This document shows, piece by piece, positions 54,689-62,921 of a stretch of DNA of 64,000 nucleotides; position 1 is the stretch's first letter, and every line of letters begins with the position of its first letter. This DNA is from Candidatus Pseudobacter hemicellulosilyticus (GTDB lineage Bacteria; Bacteroidota; Bacteroidia; Chitinophagales; Chitinophagaceae). A program made the position numbers and the translations under genes. The stretch spans positions 2,790,001 to 2,854,000 of the forward strand of contig CP119311.1 in NCBI GenBank assembly GCA_029202545.1. Direction: 5' to 3'. The notes beneath the pieces were generated by a model. The model ran no database searches, was not told where the DNA came from, and saw only the letters and a list, made by a program, of their open reading frames with translations.

Positions 54689-55912
54689 TTACAGGCTTTG
54701 CGCCAGCTCGTCTACCTTATCTTCTACCCCAAAAAATGACGCGAGGCGGCGGATAACGCCTTCTACCAGCGCATCGGGGCAGGAAGCGCCGCTGGTCACC
54801 AGGATATTCAGTGGGCGCTGCTGCGGCAGGTAATCGGCCGAAAGCAGCTCCTGCCTGGTATGGTAGTTATAGTGCAGGATATTGTGCTCACTTACCAGCT
54901 TTTCCTCCGAGTTAATAAAATAGGTAGGTAGTTTAGCCTCGCAAAGCTCTACCAGGTGAGTGGTATTGGAAGAATTATAACCACCTACCACGATGGCCAG
55001 ATCGGCCGGTGTTTCCAGCATATGGACCATGGATGTCTGGTTGTCGTTGGTGGCATAACAAAGGGTATCCCGTGTATCGGCAAATCGTTCGCCAATGGTA
55101 TTGTCGGCCAGCTGGAAATACTGCCGGATGACTTGCTTCAGGTAATCAGCAATGGCCTGGGTATCGGTGGCCAGCTGCGTGGTCTGGTTCACTACACCGA
55201 TCCGCTGCAGGTCCCTGGCGGCGTCAAAGCCAGGTGAATAGCGGCCGGCAAAGGCTTCATAAAATCCTTCTGCCGGTTTTTCGCCGGTGATATATTTCGC
55301 CAGCTCAATGGTCTCGGCCATATCGTTCACTACTACGGAAGGTGCATTCTGTGCGGCATGCGAAAAAGTGGCCCTGGTTTCCTCATGTTTGGGCTTGCCA
55401 TGGATCACAATGGTATACCCTTTCTTCGCTATCTGCTCACTGCGGTTCCAGACTTTTTCCACGAAGGGACAGGTAGTATTGTATTTCTCGGTAGGGATAC
55501 CCAGCTCATTGAGCTTTTGCTCTATGTCCAGCGTAGTGCCAAAAGCGGGGATGATGACCACATCATCCGCTGTCAGCGATTCAAAAGAGATCAGCTGTTT
55601 GCCGTAGGTGTCCTGCAGGAACTGTACGCCGCGTTCTACCAGGTCGGCATTGACCTGCGGGTTGTGGATCATTTCGCTGAGCAGGAAAATACGTTTGCCG
55701 GGATTTTCTTCTATTGTGCGGAAAGAAATTTCAATGGCGTTCTCTACACCATAGCAGAAACCAAAATGGCGGGACAGGTAGATCTTCAATGGGCCCATGT
55801 CCAGGAGGGTAGGCGTAAAATCCTTTTTCATCCTGTCCTCCTGCTTCCGTTTGTTCTTGACGGCGCTGATCAGGGGACTACGGTAAATGATCGGGACATT
55901 GAAGGTCTTCAT
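54689..55912 (-). CDS. ispH: 4-Hydroxy-3-methylbut-2-enyl diphosphate reductase
   Basis: Iron-sulfur enzyme IspH (LytB), last step of the MEP isoprenoid pathway, 407 residues. It is of the long cyanobacterial/plant-like type rather than the about 310-residue E. coli type. Cluster cysteines are in RHFGFCYGVENAIEISFRTI, NTTCPFVEKVWNRSE and TSGASCPDALVEGVIRRL. HNPQVNADLVERGVQFL and PKHEETRATFSHA hold conserved active-site His and Glu. The ATG at 55912 gives MKTFNVPIIYRSPLISAVKN; an internal ATG at 55831 is the alternative. The GH13 gene starts divergently only 26 bases away. Confidence 0.94.
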   Translation of the reverse strand: MKTFNVPIIYRSPLISAVKNKRKQEDRMKKDFTPTLLDMGPLKIYLSRHFGFCYGVENAIEISFRTIEENPGKRIFLLSEMIHNPQVNADLVERGVQFLQDTYGKQLISFESLTADDVVIIPAFGTTLDIEQKLNELGIPTEKYNTTCPFVEKVWNRSEQIAKKGYTIVIHGKPKHEETRATFSHAAQNAPSVVVNDMAETIELAKYITGEKPAEGFYEAFAGRYSPGFDAARDLQRIGVVNQTTQLATDTQAIADYLKQVIRQYFQLADNTIGERFADTRDTLCYATNDNQTSMVHMLETPADLAIVVGGYNSSNTTHLVELCEAKLPTYFINSEEKLVSEHNILHYNYHTRQELLSADYLPQQRPLNILVTSGASCPDALVEGVIRRLASFFGVEDKVDELAQSL

Positions 55913-55938
55913 GGGGTCAAAGTTAGTATATTCGCGGC

Positions 55939-57207
55939 ATGCAGCGTCGATTTACACCTGTCCCATGGTTCAGCCATGCCAGCCTCTATGAAGTCAATAT
56001 CCGCCAGTACACACCGGAAGGAACTTTTAACGCTTTTGCCCGGCACCTGCCCCGCCTGGCGGATATGGGGATACAGATCCTCTGGTTCATGCCCGTCACT
56101 CCTATCAGCCAGCAAGGCCGTAAAGGCGAATTAGGCAGCTATTATGCCTGTTCTGATTATGTAGCTACCAATCCTGAATTTGGCAGCCTGGAAGATTTTA
56201 AGGCAATGGTCAGCCAGGCCCATGCCCTGGGTATGAAGGTCATCATTGACTGGGTAGCCAACCATACCGGTCTGGACCATGTATGGACCCAAACAAGTCC
56301 CGGTTTCTACAAGCAGAATGCCGACGGTAAATTCTATGATACACACGGCTGGGATGATGTGATAGACCTCAACTACTACGATCAGCCCATGCGGCAGGCC
56401 ATGATTGACGCCATGGCCTTCTGGGTCCGGGAAGCAGGCATTGACGGCTTCCGCTGTGATATGGCCCACCTGGTGCCGCGCGATTTCTGGCAGCAGGCCC
56501 GTACTTCCCTTGATCCGCTGAAACACCTGTTCTGGCTGGCGGAAACGGAAGACCTGCACTACCTGGAGGTCTTTGACTGCTGTTATGCCTGGCGCTGGAT
56601 GCACCTCACGGAAAAATTCATCAAAGGGGATGTGGATACCAGGAGCCTGGTAGAGCTGCTCAACAGCTACGAGAAAGAATTCCCGTATAATACCTGCCCT
56701 CTCTTCTTCACCAGCAACCATGATGAGAACAGCTGGAACGGTACCGAATATGAAAAATATGGCGATGCCGCCCATATACTGGCCGTACTATCCTGCACCT
56801 GGGACGGGCTGCCCCTGATCTACAGCGGACAGGAACTGCCCAATCATAAGCGACTGAAATTCTTTGACAGGGATCCCATTGAATGGGGCAGCGGGCAACC
56901 GGCCCTGCATGATTTTTACAAAGCCCTGCTACAGCTGCGGCTGCGGCATCCGGCCCTGCAGGCTGGCAGGGATGCCAACCCCCAATGGCTCAGCACCAAT
57001 GCCGGCGGTGCAGCCCTGGCCTGGGTACGCAAGGCCGGCGATCGCCGGGTGATCACCATCCTGAATTGCTCCAAAGACCTGCTCCTGCTGCAACTACCCG
57101 GTGTGAGCGGTCTATTCACCAATATCTTTGACGGTACGGTGCATTCCCTGGATCCGGAAACCGCATTGCCGCTTGACGGCTGGCAGGCCCTGGTGCTGGC
57201 GGATTAA
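55939..57207 (+). CDS. Intracellular GH13 alpha-amylase-family enzyme
   Basis: A 422-residue TIM-barrel glycoside hydrolase without signal peptide. The four conserved regions are present: VIIDWVANHTG; DGFRCDMAHLVP with the nucleophile Asp; LAETEDLHYLEVF with the acid/base Glu; and FTSNHDENSWNG with the stabilising Asp. The C-terminal beta-domain is short (VITILNCSKDLLLLQLPGVS). It probably acts on maltodextrin, starch or glycogen-type alpha-1,4 glucans in the cytoplasm. It is small for the family, which may limit it to short oligosaccharides. Divergent from ispH with a 26-base gap. Confidence 0.92.
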   Translation: MQRRFTPVPWFSHASLYEVNIRQYTPEGTFNAFARHLPRLADMGIQILWFMPVTPISQQGRKGELGSYYACSDYVATNPEFGSLEDFKAMVSQAHALGMKVIIDWVANHTGLDHVWTQTSPGFYKQNADGKFYDTHGWDDVIDLNYYDQPMRQAMIDAMAFWVREAGIDGFRCDMAHLVPRDFWQQARTSLDPLKHLFWLAETEDLHYLEVFDCCYAWRWMHLTEKFIKGDVDTRSLVELLNSYEKEFPYNTCPLFFTSNHDENSWNGTEYEKYGDAAHILAVLSCTWDGLPLIYSGQELPNHKRLKFFDRDPIEWGSGQPALHDFYKALLQLRLRHPALQAGRDANPQWLSTNAGGAALAWVRKAGDRRVITILNCSKDLLLLQLPGVSGLFTNIFDGTVHSLDPETALPLDGWQALVLAD

Positions 57208-57229
57208 GCGCATTCAAACATACTTCCAT

Positions 57230-57265
57230 AAAAAAATCCCCGGCGTTCTGCCGGGGATTTTTTTA
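57230..57265. terminator. Bidirectional terminator
   Basis: A 15-bp perfect stem AAAAAAATCCCCGGC (57230-57244) with 57250-57264 and a 5-base loop, with runs of A and T on the outside. It ends both the GH13 gene and the converging protease gene. Confidence 0.92.
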
Positions 57266-57281
57266 TGCATTGCGCTGCAGA

Positions 57282-58787
57282 TTATTTCGCATTCATATTG
57301 ATCACGATGGGGTATACTCCTTCATAGCCAGGATAGATACCTTCCAGTTTCACGGAGCCCGTAGCCTTTTCGAGGATAGCGGACAACTCGCTCACGGATT
57401 TCACTTCCTTGCCATCGGCTTTCAGGATCACATAACCTTCCTGTACCCTAACCTTGCTGAAGATACCGGTAGCGCCAATGGATTTGATCACTACACCGCC
57501 GTTAATGCCCAGTTCTTTTGCATCTTCCTTGCTTAAAGTAGCCAGGTCGGCGCCGAGCTTATCAAGGTTGGACACTTTAACGAGGTCGGTATTGCCTGCA
57601 TCATTGCGGAGGGTAACGGTGGTAGTACTTTCTTTACCGTCGCGGCGATAGGTAACGGTCACTTTATCGCCAGGGCGGTAAGTGGCTATCTGGCCTACCA
57701 TTTCAGCACCGGACAGTACAGGGAAACCATTGATCTTGGTGATGAAGTCGCCGGTCTTGATACCAGCTGCGGAAGCTGCGCCATCTTTGACGGCTTCCAG
57801 CACATAGATGCCATCGCCTTCTTTCACACCCCTGCGTGTTCTTTCTTCATCGCTCAGGGATTCAGGGGCATACTGGATGCCCAGGTAAGCGCGCTGAACG
57901 GTGCCATGCTTCATGAGGTCGGCCACAATCTTCTTCACAATATTCACCGGGATGGTGAAAGAGTAACCGGCATAAGCGCCCGTGGGGGAAGCAATGGCAG
58001 AATTGATCCCGATCAGTTTGCCATCTGTATTCACCAGGGGACCACCGCTGTTACCGGGGTTCACGGCAGCATCTGTCTGGATGAAAGATTCTACGGGAGT
58101 ATTGCTCTGGCGGCGGTTGATATCCAGGGTCCGGCCTTTGGCGCTCACGATACCGGCAGTCACGGTTGTTTCCAGTGAAAGCGGGTAACCGATAGCCAGC
58201 ACCCATTGGCCAACGCGCACATCATCAGAGTTGGCATAGAGCAGGAAGGGCAGGCCCTTGGCTTCTATCTTGATCACGGCCAGGTCGCTGCTGGGGTCAG
58301 CGGCTACCAGTTTGGCCTTGAAAGATTTTTTGTTGTTGAGGGTCACATTGATCTCATCGGCGCCATCCACAACGTGGTTATTGGTGACAATGTATCCGTC
58401 CTCACTGATGATGGCGCCGGAGCCGGAAGCCTGCTGGGGTACAGAACGCATACGGGGTCCGAAGAAATCATCGAGGTCCATATCAAACATGTCGCTGAAC
58501 GGGCTCCTGCTGCGGGGCAGGTTGTTAGTGGCCGTACGGGTCACTTTTGTTTTGATGTGAACAGTAGCGGGAATAGCGGCATTTGCAGCTGCGCCAAAAT
58601 CCACGGGGGCGGCGTCTCCGCCCTGACCGTTGAAGCCGGCGTAGTTGGCAGGCACCTTACCGGTATCATTATTATCGTTCTGATACACGTAAGTCCCGCT
58701 CCTGGAGAAGTGATTATAGCCCCACAACGTAGCAACAGTGGTACCGGCACTGAGCATTACAACGGCTACGACTTGTTTGAAATTCAT
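57282..58787 (-). CDS. HtrA/DegQ-family periplasmic serine endoprotease
   Basis: A trypsin-fold protease with two PDZ domains, 501 residues. A single N-terminal membrane or signal segment is present (VVAVVMLSAGTTVATLWGYN). Catalytic His is in GYIVTNNHVVDGADEINVTL, Asp in ADPSSDLAVIKIEAKG, Ser in QTDAAVNPGNSGGPLVNTDG. PDZ1 (about 295-385) has GDGIYVLEAVKDGAASAAGI then KTGDFITKINGFPV; PDZ2 (about 400-490) includes GINGGVVIKSIGATGIFSKV. It degrades or refolds misfolded envelope proteins. The class is clear; degP, degQ and degS cannot be separated here. Monocistronic. Confidence 0.95.
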   Translation of the reverse strand: MNFKQVVAVVMLSAGTTVATLWGYNHFSRSGTYVYQNDNNDTGKVPANYAGFNGQGGDAAPVDFGAAANAAIPATVHIKTKVTRTATNNLPRSRSPFSDMFDMDLDDFFGPRMRSVPQQASGSGAIISEDGYIVTNNHVVDGADEINVTLNNKKSFKAKLVAADPSSDLAVIKIEAKGLPFLLYANSDDVRVGQWVLAIGYPLSLETTVTAGIVSAKGRTLDINRRQSNTPVESFIQTDAAVNPGNSGGPLVNTDGKLIGINSAIASPTGAYAGYSFTIPVNIVKKIVADLMKHGTVQRAYLGIQYAPESLSDEERTRRGVKEGDGIYVLEAVKDGAASAAGIKTGDFITKINGFPVLSGAEMVGQIATYRPGDKVTVTYRRDGKESTTTVTLRNDAGNTDLVKVSNLDKLGADLATLSKEDAKELGINGGVVIKSIGATGIFSKVRVQEGYVILKADGKEVKSVSELSAILEKATGSVKLEGIYPGYEGVYPIVINMNAK

Positions 58788-58968
58788 ATTTTCTGGGATT
58801 TAGAATTGTTGTTAAAAATAACAATAGCGTTTCAAATTACATGCCTAAGCACAAACAAATTAACGCAGGAAAACCCATTCAGTTAACGCCGCCGGCTTGT
58901 TTAACAATTAATTTACTAAAGTCTTCGTACTTGCTGCGCGTAAGACTAAGACACTGAAGGACTTCCTG

Positions 58969-59967
58969 TCATAAATCCAGTAAAAATTGCAGGGTATCCA
59001 CGCCATCTGCATAATCTGTCAGGGAAGGGAGCTGGGCCTGCCCGAAAGCGAGCAGTCCGGCGCCGGCCAGGCATTGCAGGTCCTTACTTTCCTGCAGGCT
59101 GTTGATCACTGCGGCGGGATCCGAATAGGTTTCATAATTGACCTGGCTGATAGGGGAGAACAAGGATTGCTCTTCTACCAGCAGCACGGAACTATTGGTC
59201 ATATAGTACTGCTTGTTAAGGATCAGGAGGGCCAGCTGGTAATCGTAGTTATTGCGGTATTTGTGTTCATCCGCCAGGTAGTTGTATTTATTAAAAGCAT
59301 CCAGCAGGGGCACAAAATCATACGCCTGCGGCACATAGAGCTTGGTGATATTGCGGCAGCCCAGGCCAAAATATTCATGAACATCATCTGCCAGCCTGTC
59401 CAGTTCTTCGGCAGATTCCTTTCCCGTAAGCAGGGCTGCTGAGGTCCGGTTGCGGCGGATAATATGCGGGTATTTGGCAAAATAATAGTCAAAATAGCGG
59501 GCAGAGTTATTGCTGCCGGTAGCTATATAGGCATCACAGCCTTTGAGCAGGGTGGAGAACTGGATCAGCGATTGGGTTTCCGGCGCCCATTCCCAGCATT
59601 TATGGACCAGGTGTTTTATCAGGGTCTCATCTTTGGAAGAGGCTTTGATGGTCTGGCGGTGGCCGCTGATGAACACGCAGAGCAGGTCATGAAAACCTAC
59701 CAGGGGAATATTCCCCGCCATTACCAGCCCGATATTTTTGGGCGAAGGCTGGGTAGCCGGTACCCGGTAGCGGGCAACCCAGGCAGTCAGCAGCTCTTTT
59801 TGCAGGAAGGCTTCGGCTATCCGGGTAGTGGCCAGCTCAATAAAGGCGGGCGTGAACCAGGCGTTCTCCCGGTGGGCTCTCTGCTTCACTGACAGCCACT
59901 CCTCATTGTCTGATAACAGGTACTGGCCCAGCCTTTCCAGTAAATCAAGCCGTTGTTCTAAAGTCAT
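58969..59967 (-). CDS. LuxC-like acyl-CoA reductase
   Basis: An aldehyde-dehydrogenase-fold reductase of the LuxC family, 332 residues. The ATG at 59965-59967 gives MTLEQRLDLLERLGQYLLSD; an upstream extension is unlikely. Signatures: GLVMAGNIPLVGFHDLLCVF, TIKASSKDETLIKHLVHKCW, AYIATGSNNSARYFDYYFAK, and the catalytic Cys in HEYFGLGCRNITKLYVP. It would reduce fatty acyl-CoA or another acyl-CoA to aldehyde with NADPH. In luminous bacteria LuxC supplies luciferase, but here there is no luciferase. The divergent neighbour is a ferredoxin gene 62 bases away, a pairing that recurs in Bacteroidota in my experience of the families. Confidence 0.88.
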   Translation of the reverse strand: MTLEQRLDLLERLGQYLLSDNEEWLSVKQRAHRENAWFTPAFIELATTRIAEAFLQKELLTAWVARYRVPATQPSPKNIGLVMAGNIPLVGFHDLLCVFISGHRQTIKASSKDETLIKHLVHKCWEWAPETQSLIQFSTLLKGCDAYIATGSNNSARYFDYYFAKYPHIIRRNRTSAALLTGKESAEELDRLADDVHEYFGLGCRNITKLYVPQAYDFVPLLDAFNKYNYLADEHKYRNNYDYQLALLILNKQYYMTNSSVLLVEEQSLFSPISQVNYETYSDPAAVINSLQESKDLQCLAGAGLLAFGQAQLPSLTDYADGVDTLQFLLDL

Positions 59968-60029
59968 TAGATTGTATATTTGTGGGTGCAAAAATAACTG
60001 TATCACCCCATTTAAAACTATAGCAGCAT

Positions 60030-60377
60030 ATGTCGATAAAAATAACAGATGAATGTATCAACTGCGGAGCCTGCGAACCGGAATGTCCCAATAATGCTAT
60101 CTATGAAGGGGGAGTGGAATGGGCAATTACAGATGGCACTTCTGTTAAAGGACCGTTCACCCTGCTGGACGGCTCGGTAACGGATGCGGACGAACGGCAT
60201 GCCCCTATCAGCGTGGATACTTACTTTATAGTTCCCAATAAATGCACTGAATGCCAGGGTTTTCACGAAGAACCCCAATGTGCGGCTGTTTGCCCGGTAG
60301 ACTGCTGCGTACCCGATGAGCTGTACGAGGAAACCGTGGAAGAACTGATGCTGAAGAAGGAAAAACTGCATGTCTGA
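60030..60377 (+). CDS. 4Fe-4S dicluster ferredoxin
   Basis: A small cytosolic electron carrier of 115 residues. The first cluster motif is CINCGACEPECPNNAIYEGG, and the second has CTECQGFHEEPQCAAVCPVD followed by CC. This is the YfhL/Alvin-like ferredoxin type with a loop between clusters. ATG 60030 is clear (MSIKITDECINCGACEPECP). Divergent from the LuxC-like gene, which suggests a shared promoter region and possibly joint use in an acyl-reduction step. Confidence 0.94.
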   Translation: MSIKITDECINCGACEPECPNNAIYEGGVEWAITDGTSVKGPFTLLDGSVTDADERHAPISVDTYFIVPNKCTECQGFHEEPQCAAVCPVDCCVPDELYEETVEELMLKKEKLHV

Positions 60378-60508
60378 CCATTAAAATGTGCAGAACTTCC
60401 TGCCTGAAAACTTGACTTCGGCGGCCTGATTTCGTAACTTAGAAGTACACAATAGTGAATGTAGCCTTAGCTGCTACTTACTTCAGGCGGGTGATATTTC
60501 CCGCTGTT

Positions 60509-60541
60509 AAAGGTGAAGGAATAACGACCTTCACCTTTTTT
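60509..60541 (+). terminator. Intrinsic terminator after ferredoxin gene
   Basis: An 11-bp perfect stem AAAGGTGAAGG (60509-60519) with 60528-60538 and an 8-base loop, followed by a T-run. It lies 60 bases before the ddl start and about 130 after the ferredoxin stop, so a long 3' untranslated tail or a leader role for ddl is possible. Confidence 0.75.
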
Positions 60542-60600
60542 CATAAACTATTCCGCCAGCCCACCTTTTTTCGTTTATTTGCTGAAAATTAAAAAAGCGA

Positions 60601-61626
60601 ATGAAGCCTGTTATCGCATTTGTTACAGGAGGTTATTCTTCTGAAGCCGTGATCTCCTATAAAAGTGCCATTACCATCCAGCAGCATATTGACCGGGACA
60701 GGTATGAAGCCTATACCATTGATATTACGCCCCGGGGCTGGTTCTATACAGATGACCAGGGCATGAAGACCGAGGTCAACCGGGCTGATTTCACCCTGCC
60801 GCTGGGCGGCAGGATCATTCATTTTGACGCCGTACTTATCGGCATTCATGGTACGCCGGGGGAAGACGGTAAACTGCAGGGGTATTTTGACCTGCTGAAT
60901 ATTCCCTACACTTCCTGCGATGCCGCCAGCTCCGCCATCACATTTAACAAAAGATATACAGTGGCCGTGGCCGCCTTTGCCGGCATCCATGTGGCCCGCT
61001 CCGTTCATATCTTCCGCCACAGCCCGCTGGCCCCGGAAGCCATTCTGCAACAGCTGAACCTGCCCGTTTTTGTAAAACCCAATAACGGCGGCTCCAGTAT
61101 CGGCATGAGCAAAGTACAGCAGCCGGAAGATCTGGCAGGCGCTTTGCAAAAGGCTTTCCAGGAGGACGACCAGGTGCTGGTGGAGGAATTCATTTCCGGC
61201 CGGGAATTTACTGTAGGCGTTCTGCGCCGGGGCGATGAGATCATTGTATTGCCTATTACAGAAGTACGGACCCACCGGGATTTCTTTGATTTCCAGGCCA
61301 AGTATGAAGGCGACAACGAAGAGATCACGCCAGCGGAAATAGCCGAGGCAAAGGCCAATAATATCCGGGCGGCCGCCCGCCGGATCTATGCCAGCCTGAA
61401 CTGCCGGGGCGTAGTGCGTATTGATTTTATTTACAATGAAGCCCAGGATGCTCCCTATATGCTGGAGATCAATACCGTGCCCGGCCAGAGTGAGGCCAGC
61501 ATTGTTCCCCAGCAGGTGAAGAAGATGGGCTGGAGCCTGAAAGAGCTTTATAGCGTGCTGATCGAAGAGGCGCTGCAACGTAAAACAGCAGCTCCTGCCA
61601 AAGACCAGGGCTCAGGCTATTTTTAG
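60601..61626 (+). CDS. ddl: D-alanine--D-alanine ligase
   Basis: ATP-grasp ligase of 341 residues making the D-Ala-D-Ala dipeptide for peptidoglycan. The N-terminus is MKPVIAFVTGGYSSEAVISY. Landmarks are IGIHGTPGEDGKLQGYFDLL, FVKPNNGGSSIGMSKV (ATP loop), VEEFISGREFTVGVL, and the metal-binding LEINTVPGQSEASIVPQQV. Length and order are complete. The PASTA gene follows 99 bases later, possibly in the same operon with the rhodanese. Confidence 0.96.
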   Translation: MKPVIAFVTGGYSSEAVISYKSAITIQQHIDRDRYEAYTIDITPRGWFYTDDQGMKTEVNRADFTLPLGGRIIHFDAVLIGIHGTPGEDGKLQGYFDLLNIPYTSCDAASSAITFNKRYTVAVAAFAGIHVARSVHIFRHSPLAPEAILQQLNLPVFVKPNNGGSSIGMSKVQQPEDLAGALQKAFQEDDQVLVEEFISGREFTVGVLRRGDEIIVLPITEVRTHRDFFDFQAKYEGDNEEITPAEIAEAKANNIRAAARRIYASLNCRGVVRIDFIYNEAQDAPYMLEINTVPGQSEASIVPQQVKKMGWSLKELYSVLIEEALQRKTAAPAKDQGSGYF

Positions 61627-61725
61627 AGACAGTTTTGATGGACGCCTTTGCTTTGTCCTGCGTGCCAATCAGCGCCAATGGCCGTAAGCCAACCGGAATA
61701 AACATATTCACTAAAATACAGACGC

Positions 61726-62550
61726 GTGTTTAAATTCATTACGGGAAAACCACTGTGGGCCAATATACTCTTTGCATTGGGGATCATAGTGGTGATACTG
61801 TTCATTTTCCTGCAATCGCTCAACCTCCTGACCAAACATGGCCATACGCTTACTATCCCGGCAGTGACCGGCAAATCGTATGATGAGGCCAAAAAGATAC
61901 TGGAGGAAAACGGGTTTGATGTAGAGATCCAGGATTCAACCTATAACGATACAGCCGCCGCCTTATCCGTGCTGCGGCAGTTTCCGGATGCAGACGAGGT
62001 GGTGAAGGTGAACCGTACCGTCTATCTCACCATCAACCGCGCTGTTCCGCCTACCATTGAAATGCCTAACCTGGAAGGGCTCAGCTTCCGCAGTGCGGAG
62101 ATCGCCCTGCAGCAATATGGGCTGAACCTGGGAGATACAACCTATAAGCCGGACTTTGCCAAGAACTCAGTACTGGAGCAGCACCTGAACGGGCAGCGCA
62201 TCAAGGCAGGCACCAAACTGCCGATGGGCAGCGCCATCTCGCTGGTGCTGGGCAGTGGCCTGGGCAGTGATGAATTCACGGTGCCGGACCTCACCGGTAT
62301 GACCTACAACGAAGCCCGTATCCTGATGGAATCCATTGGCCTGAGCTTCGGCGTTGTTTTGCCTGATGGCGATGTACGGGATACTTTAAATGCATATATT
62401 TACCGGCAGGACCCCGAGCGCTTTACGCCGGACCAGCAGTTAAACCGCATCCGTCAGGGCCAGTCAGTGGATATATTCCTGGGCATTAAAAAGCCGGTAC
62501 GCCCGGTGGATTCCCTGCCCGCATCTTCCACGCAGCCTGCTGATTACTGA
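61726..62550 (+). CDS. PASTA-domain membrane protein
   Basis: A 274-residue protein starting with GTG at 61726. Residues 1-13 are cytoplasmic, one membrane span lies at about 14-35 (ILFALGIIVVILFIFLQSLN), and three PASTA repeats are outside: LTIPAVTGKSYDEAKKILEE, IEMPNLEGLSFRSAEIALQQ and FTVPDLTGMTYNEARILMES. PASTA repeats bind muropeptides or lipid II in Ser/Thr kinases and penicillin-binding proteins; here there is no kinase or transpeptidase domain. Next to ddl, it probably works with cell-wall synthesis or division. The GTG start and lack of an ATG nearby decide the start. Confidence 0.88.
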   Translation: MFKFITGKPLWANILFALGIIVVILFIFLQSLNLLTKHGHTLTIPAVTGKSYDEAKKILEENGFDVEIQDSTYNDTAAALSVLRQFPDADEVVKVNRTVYLTINRAVPPTIEMPNLEGLSFRSAEIALQQYGLNLGDTTYKPDFAKNSVLEQHLNGQRIKAGTKLPMGSAISLVLGSGLGSDEFTVPDLTGMTYNEARILMESIGLSFGVVLPDGDVRDTLNAYIYRQDPERFTPDQQLNRIRQGQSVDIFLGIKKPVRPVDSLPASSTQPADY

Positions 62551-62591
62551 TAACAGCCATTATTCAATCTATTCATAATACCCATCATCGT

Positions 62592-62903
62592 ATGCAAAAT
62601 ATTACACCGGAAGAACTGAAAGCCCGCCTCGACAAAGGTGAAACTGTTAACCTGGTGGATGTGCGTGAGCCCCATGAACATGATGAGTTCAATATTGGCG
62701 GCCAGCTGTTGCCCCTGGGTGAGATCAGGAATTTCCAGGTTGATGAGCTGGAACCGCTGAAAGAGCAGGAAGTGATTGTTTACTGCCGCAGTGGTAACCG
62801 CAGTGGCCAGGCAGCCATGCTGCTGGAAACAATGGGCTTCCAGGATGTCAAGAACCTCACAGGTGGCATGCTGCTCTGGCAGGAGAAGTTTGGCGGCAAT
62901 TAA
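62592..62903 (+). CDS. Rhodanese-like domain protein
   Basis: A single rhodanese domain of 103 residues. ITPEELKARLDKGETVNLVD then VREPHEHDEF at the start, and the active-site loop VYCRSGNRSGQAAMLLETMG with the persulfide Cys at about residue 62, are complete. The typical ending LTGGMLLWQEKF is present. It would be a cytoplasmic sulfur-transfer or redox protein. It is 41 bases after the PASTA gene. Confidence 0.92.
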   Translation: MQNITPEELKARLDKGETVNLVDVREPHEHDEFNIGGQLLPLGEIRNFQVDELEPLKEQEVIVYCRSGNRSGQAAMLLETMGFQDVKNLTGGMLLWQEKFGGN

Positions 62904-62921
62904 TCCCTTTTATTTATTGTT

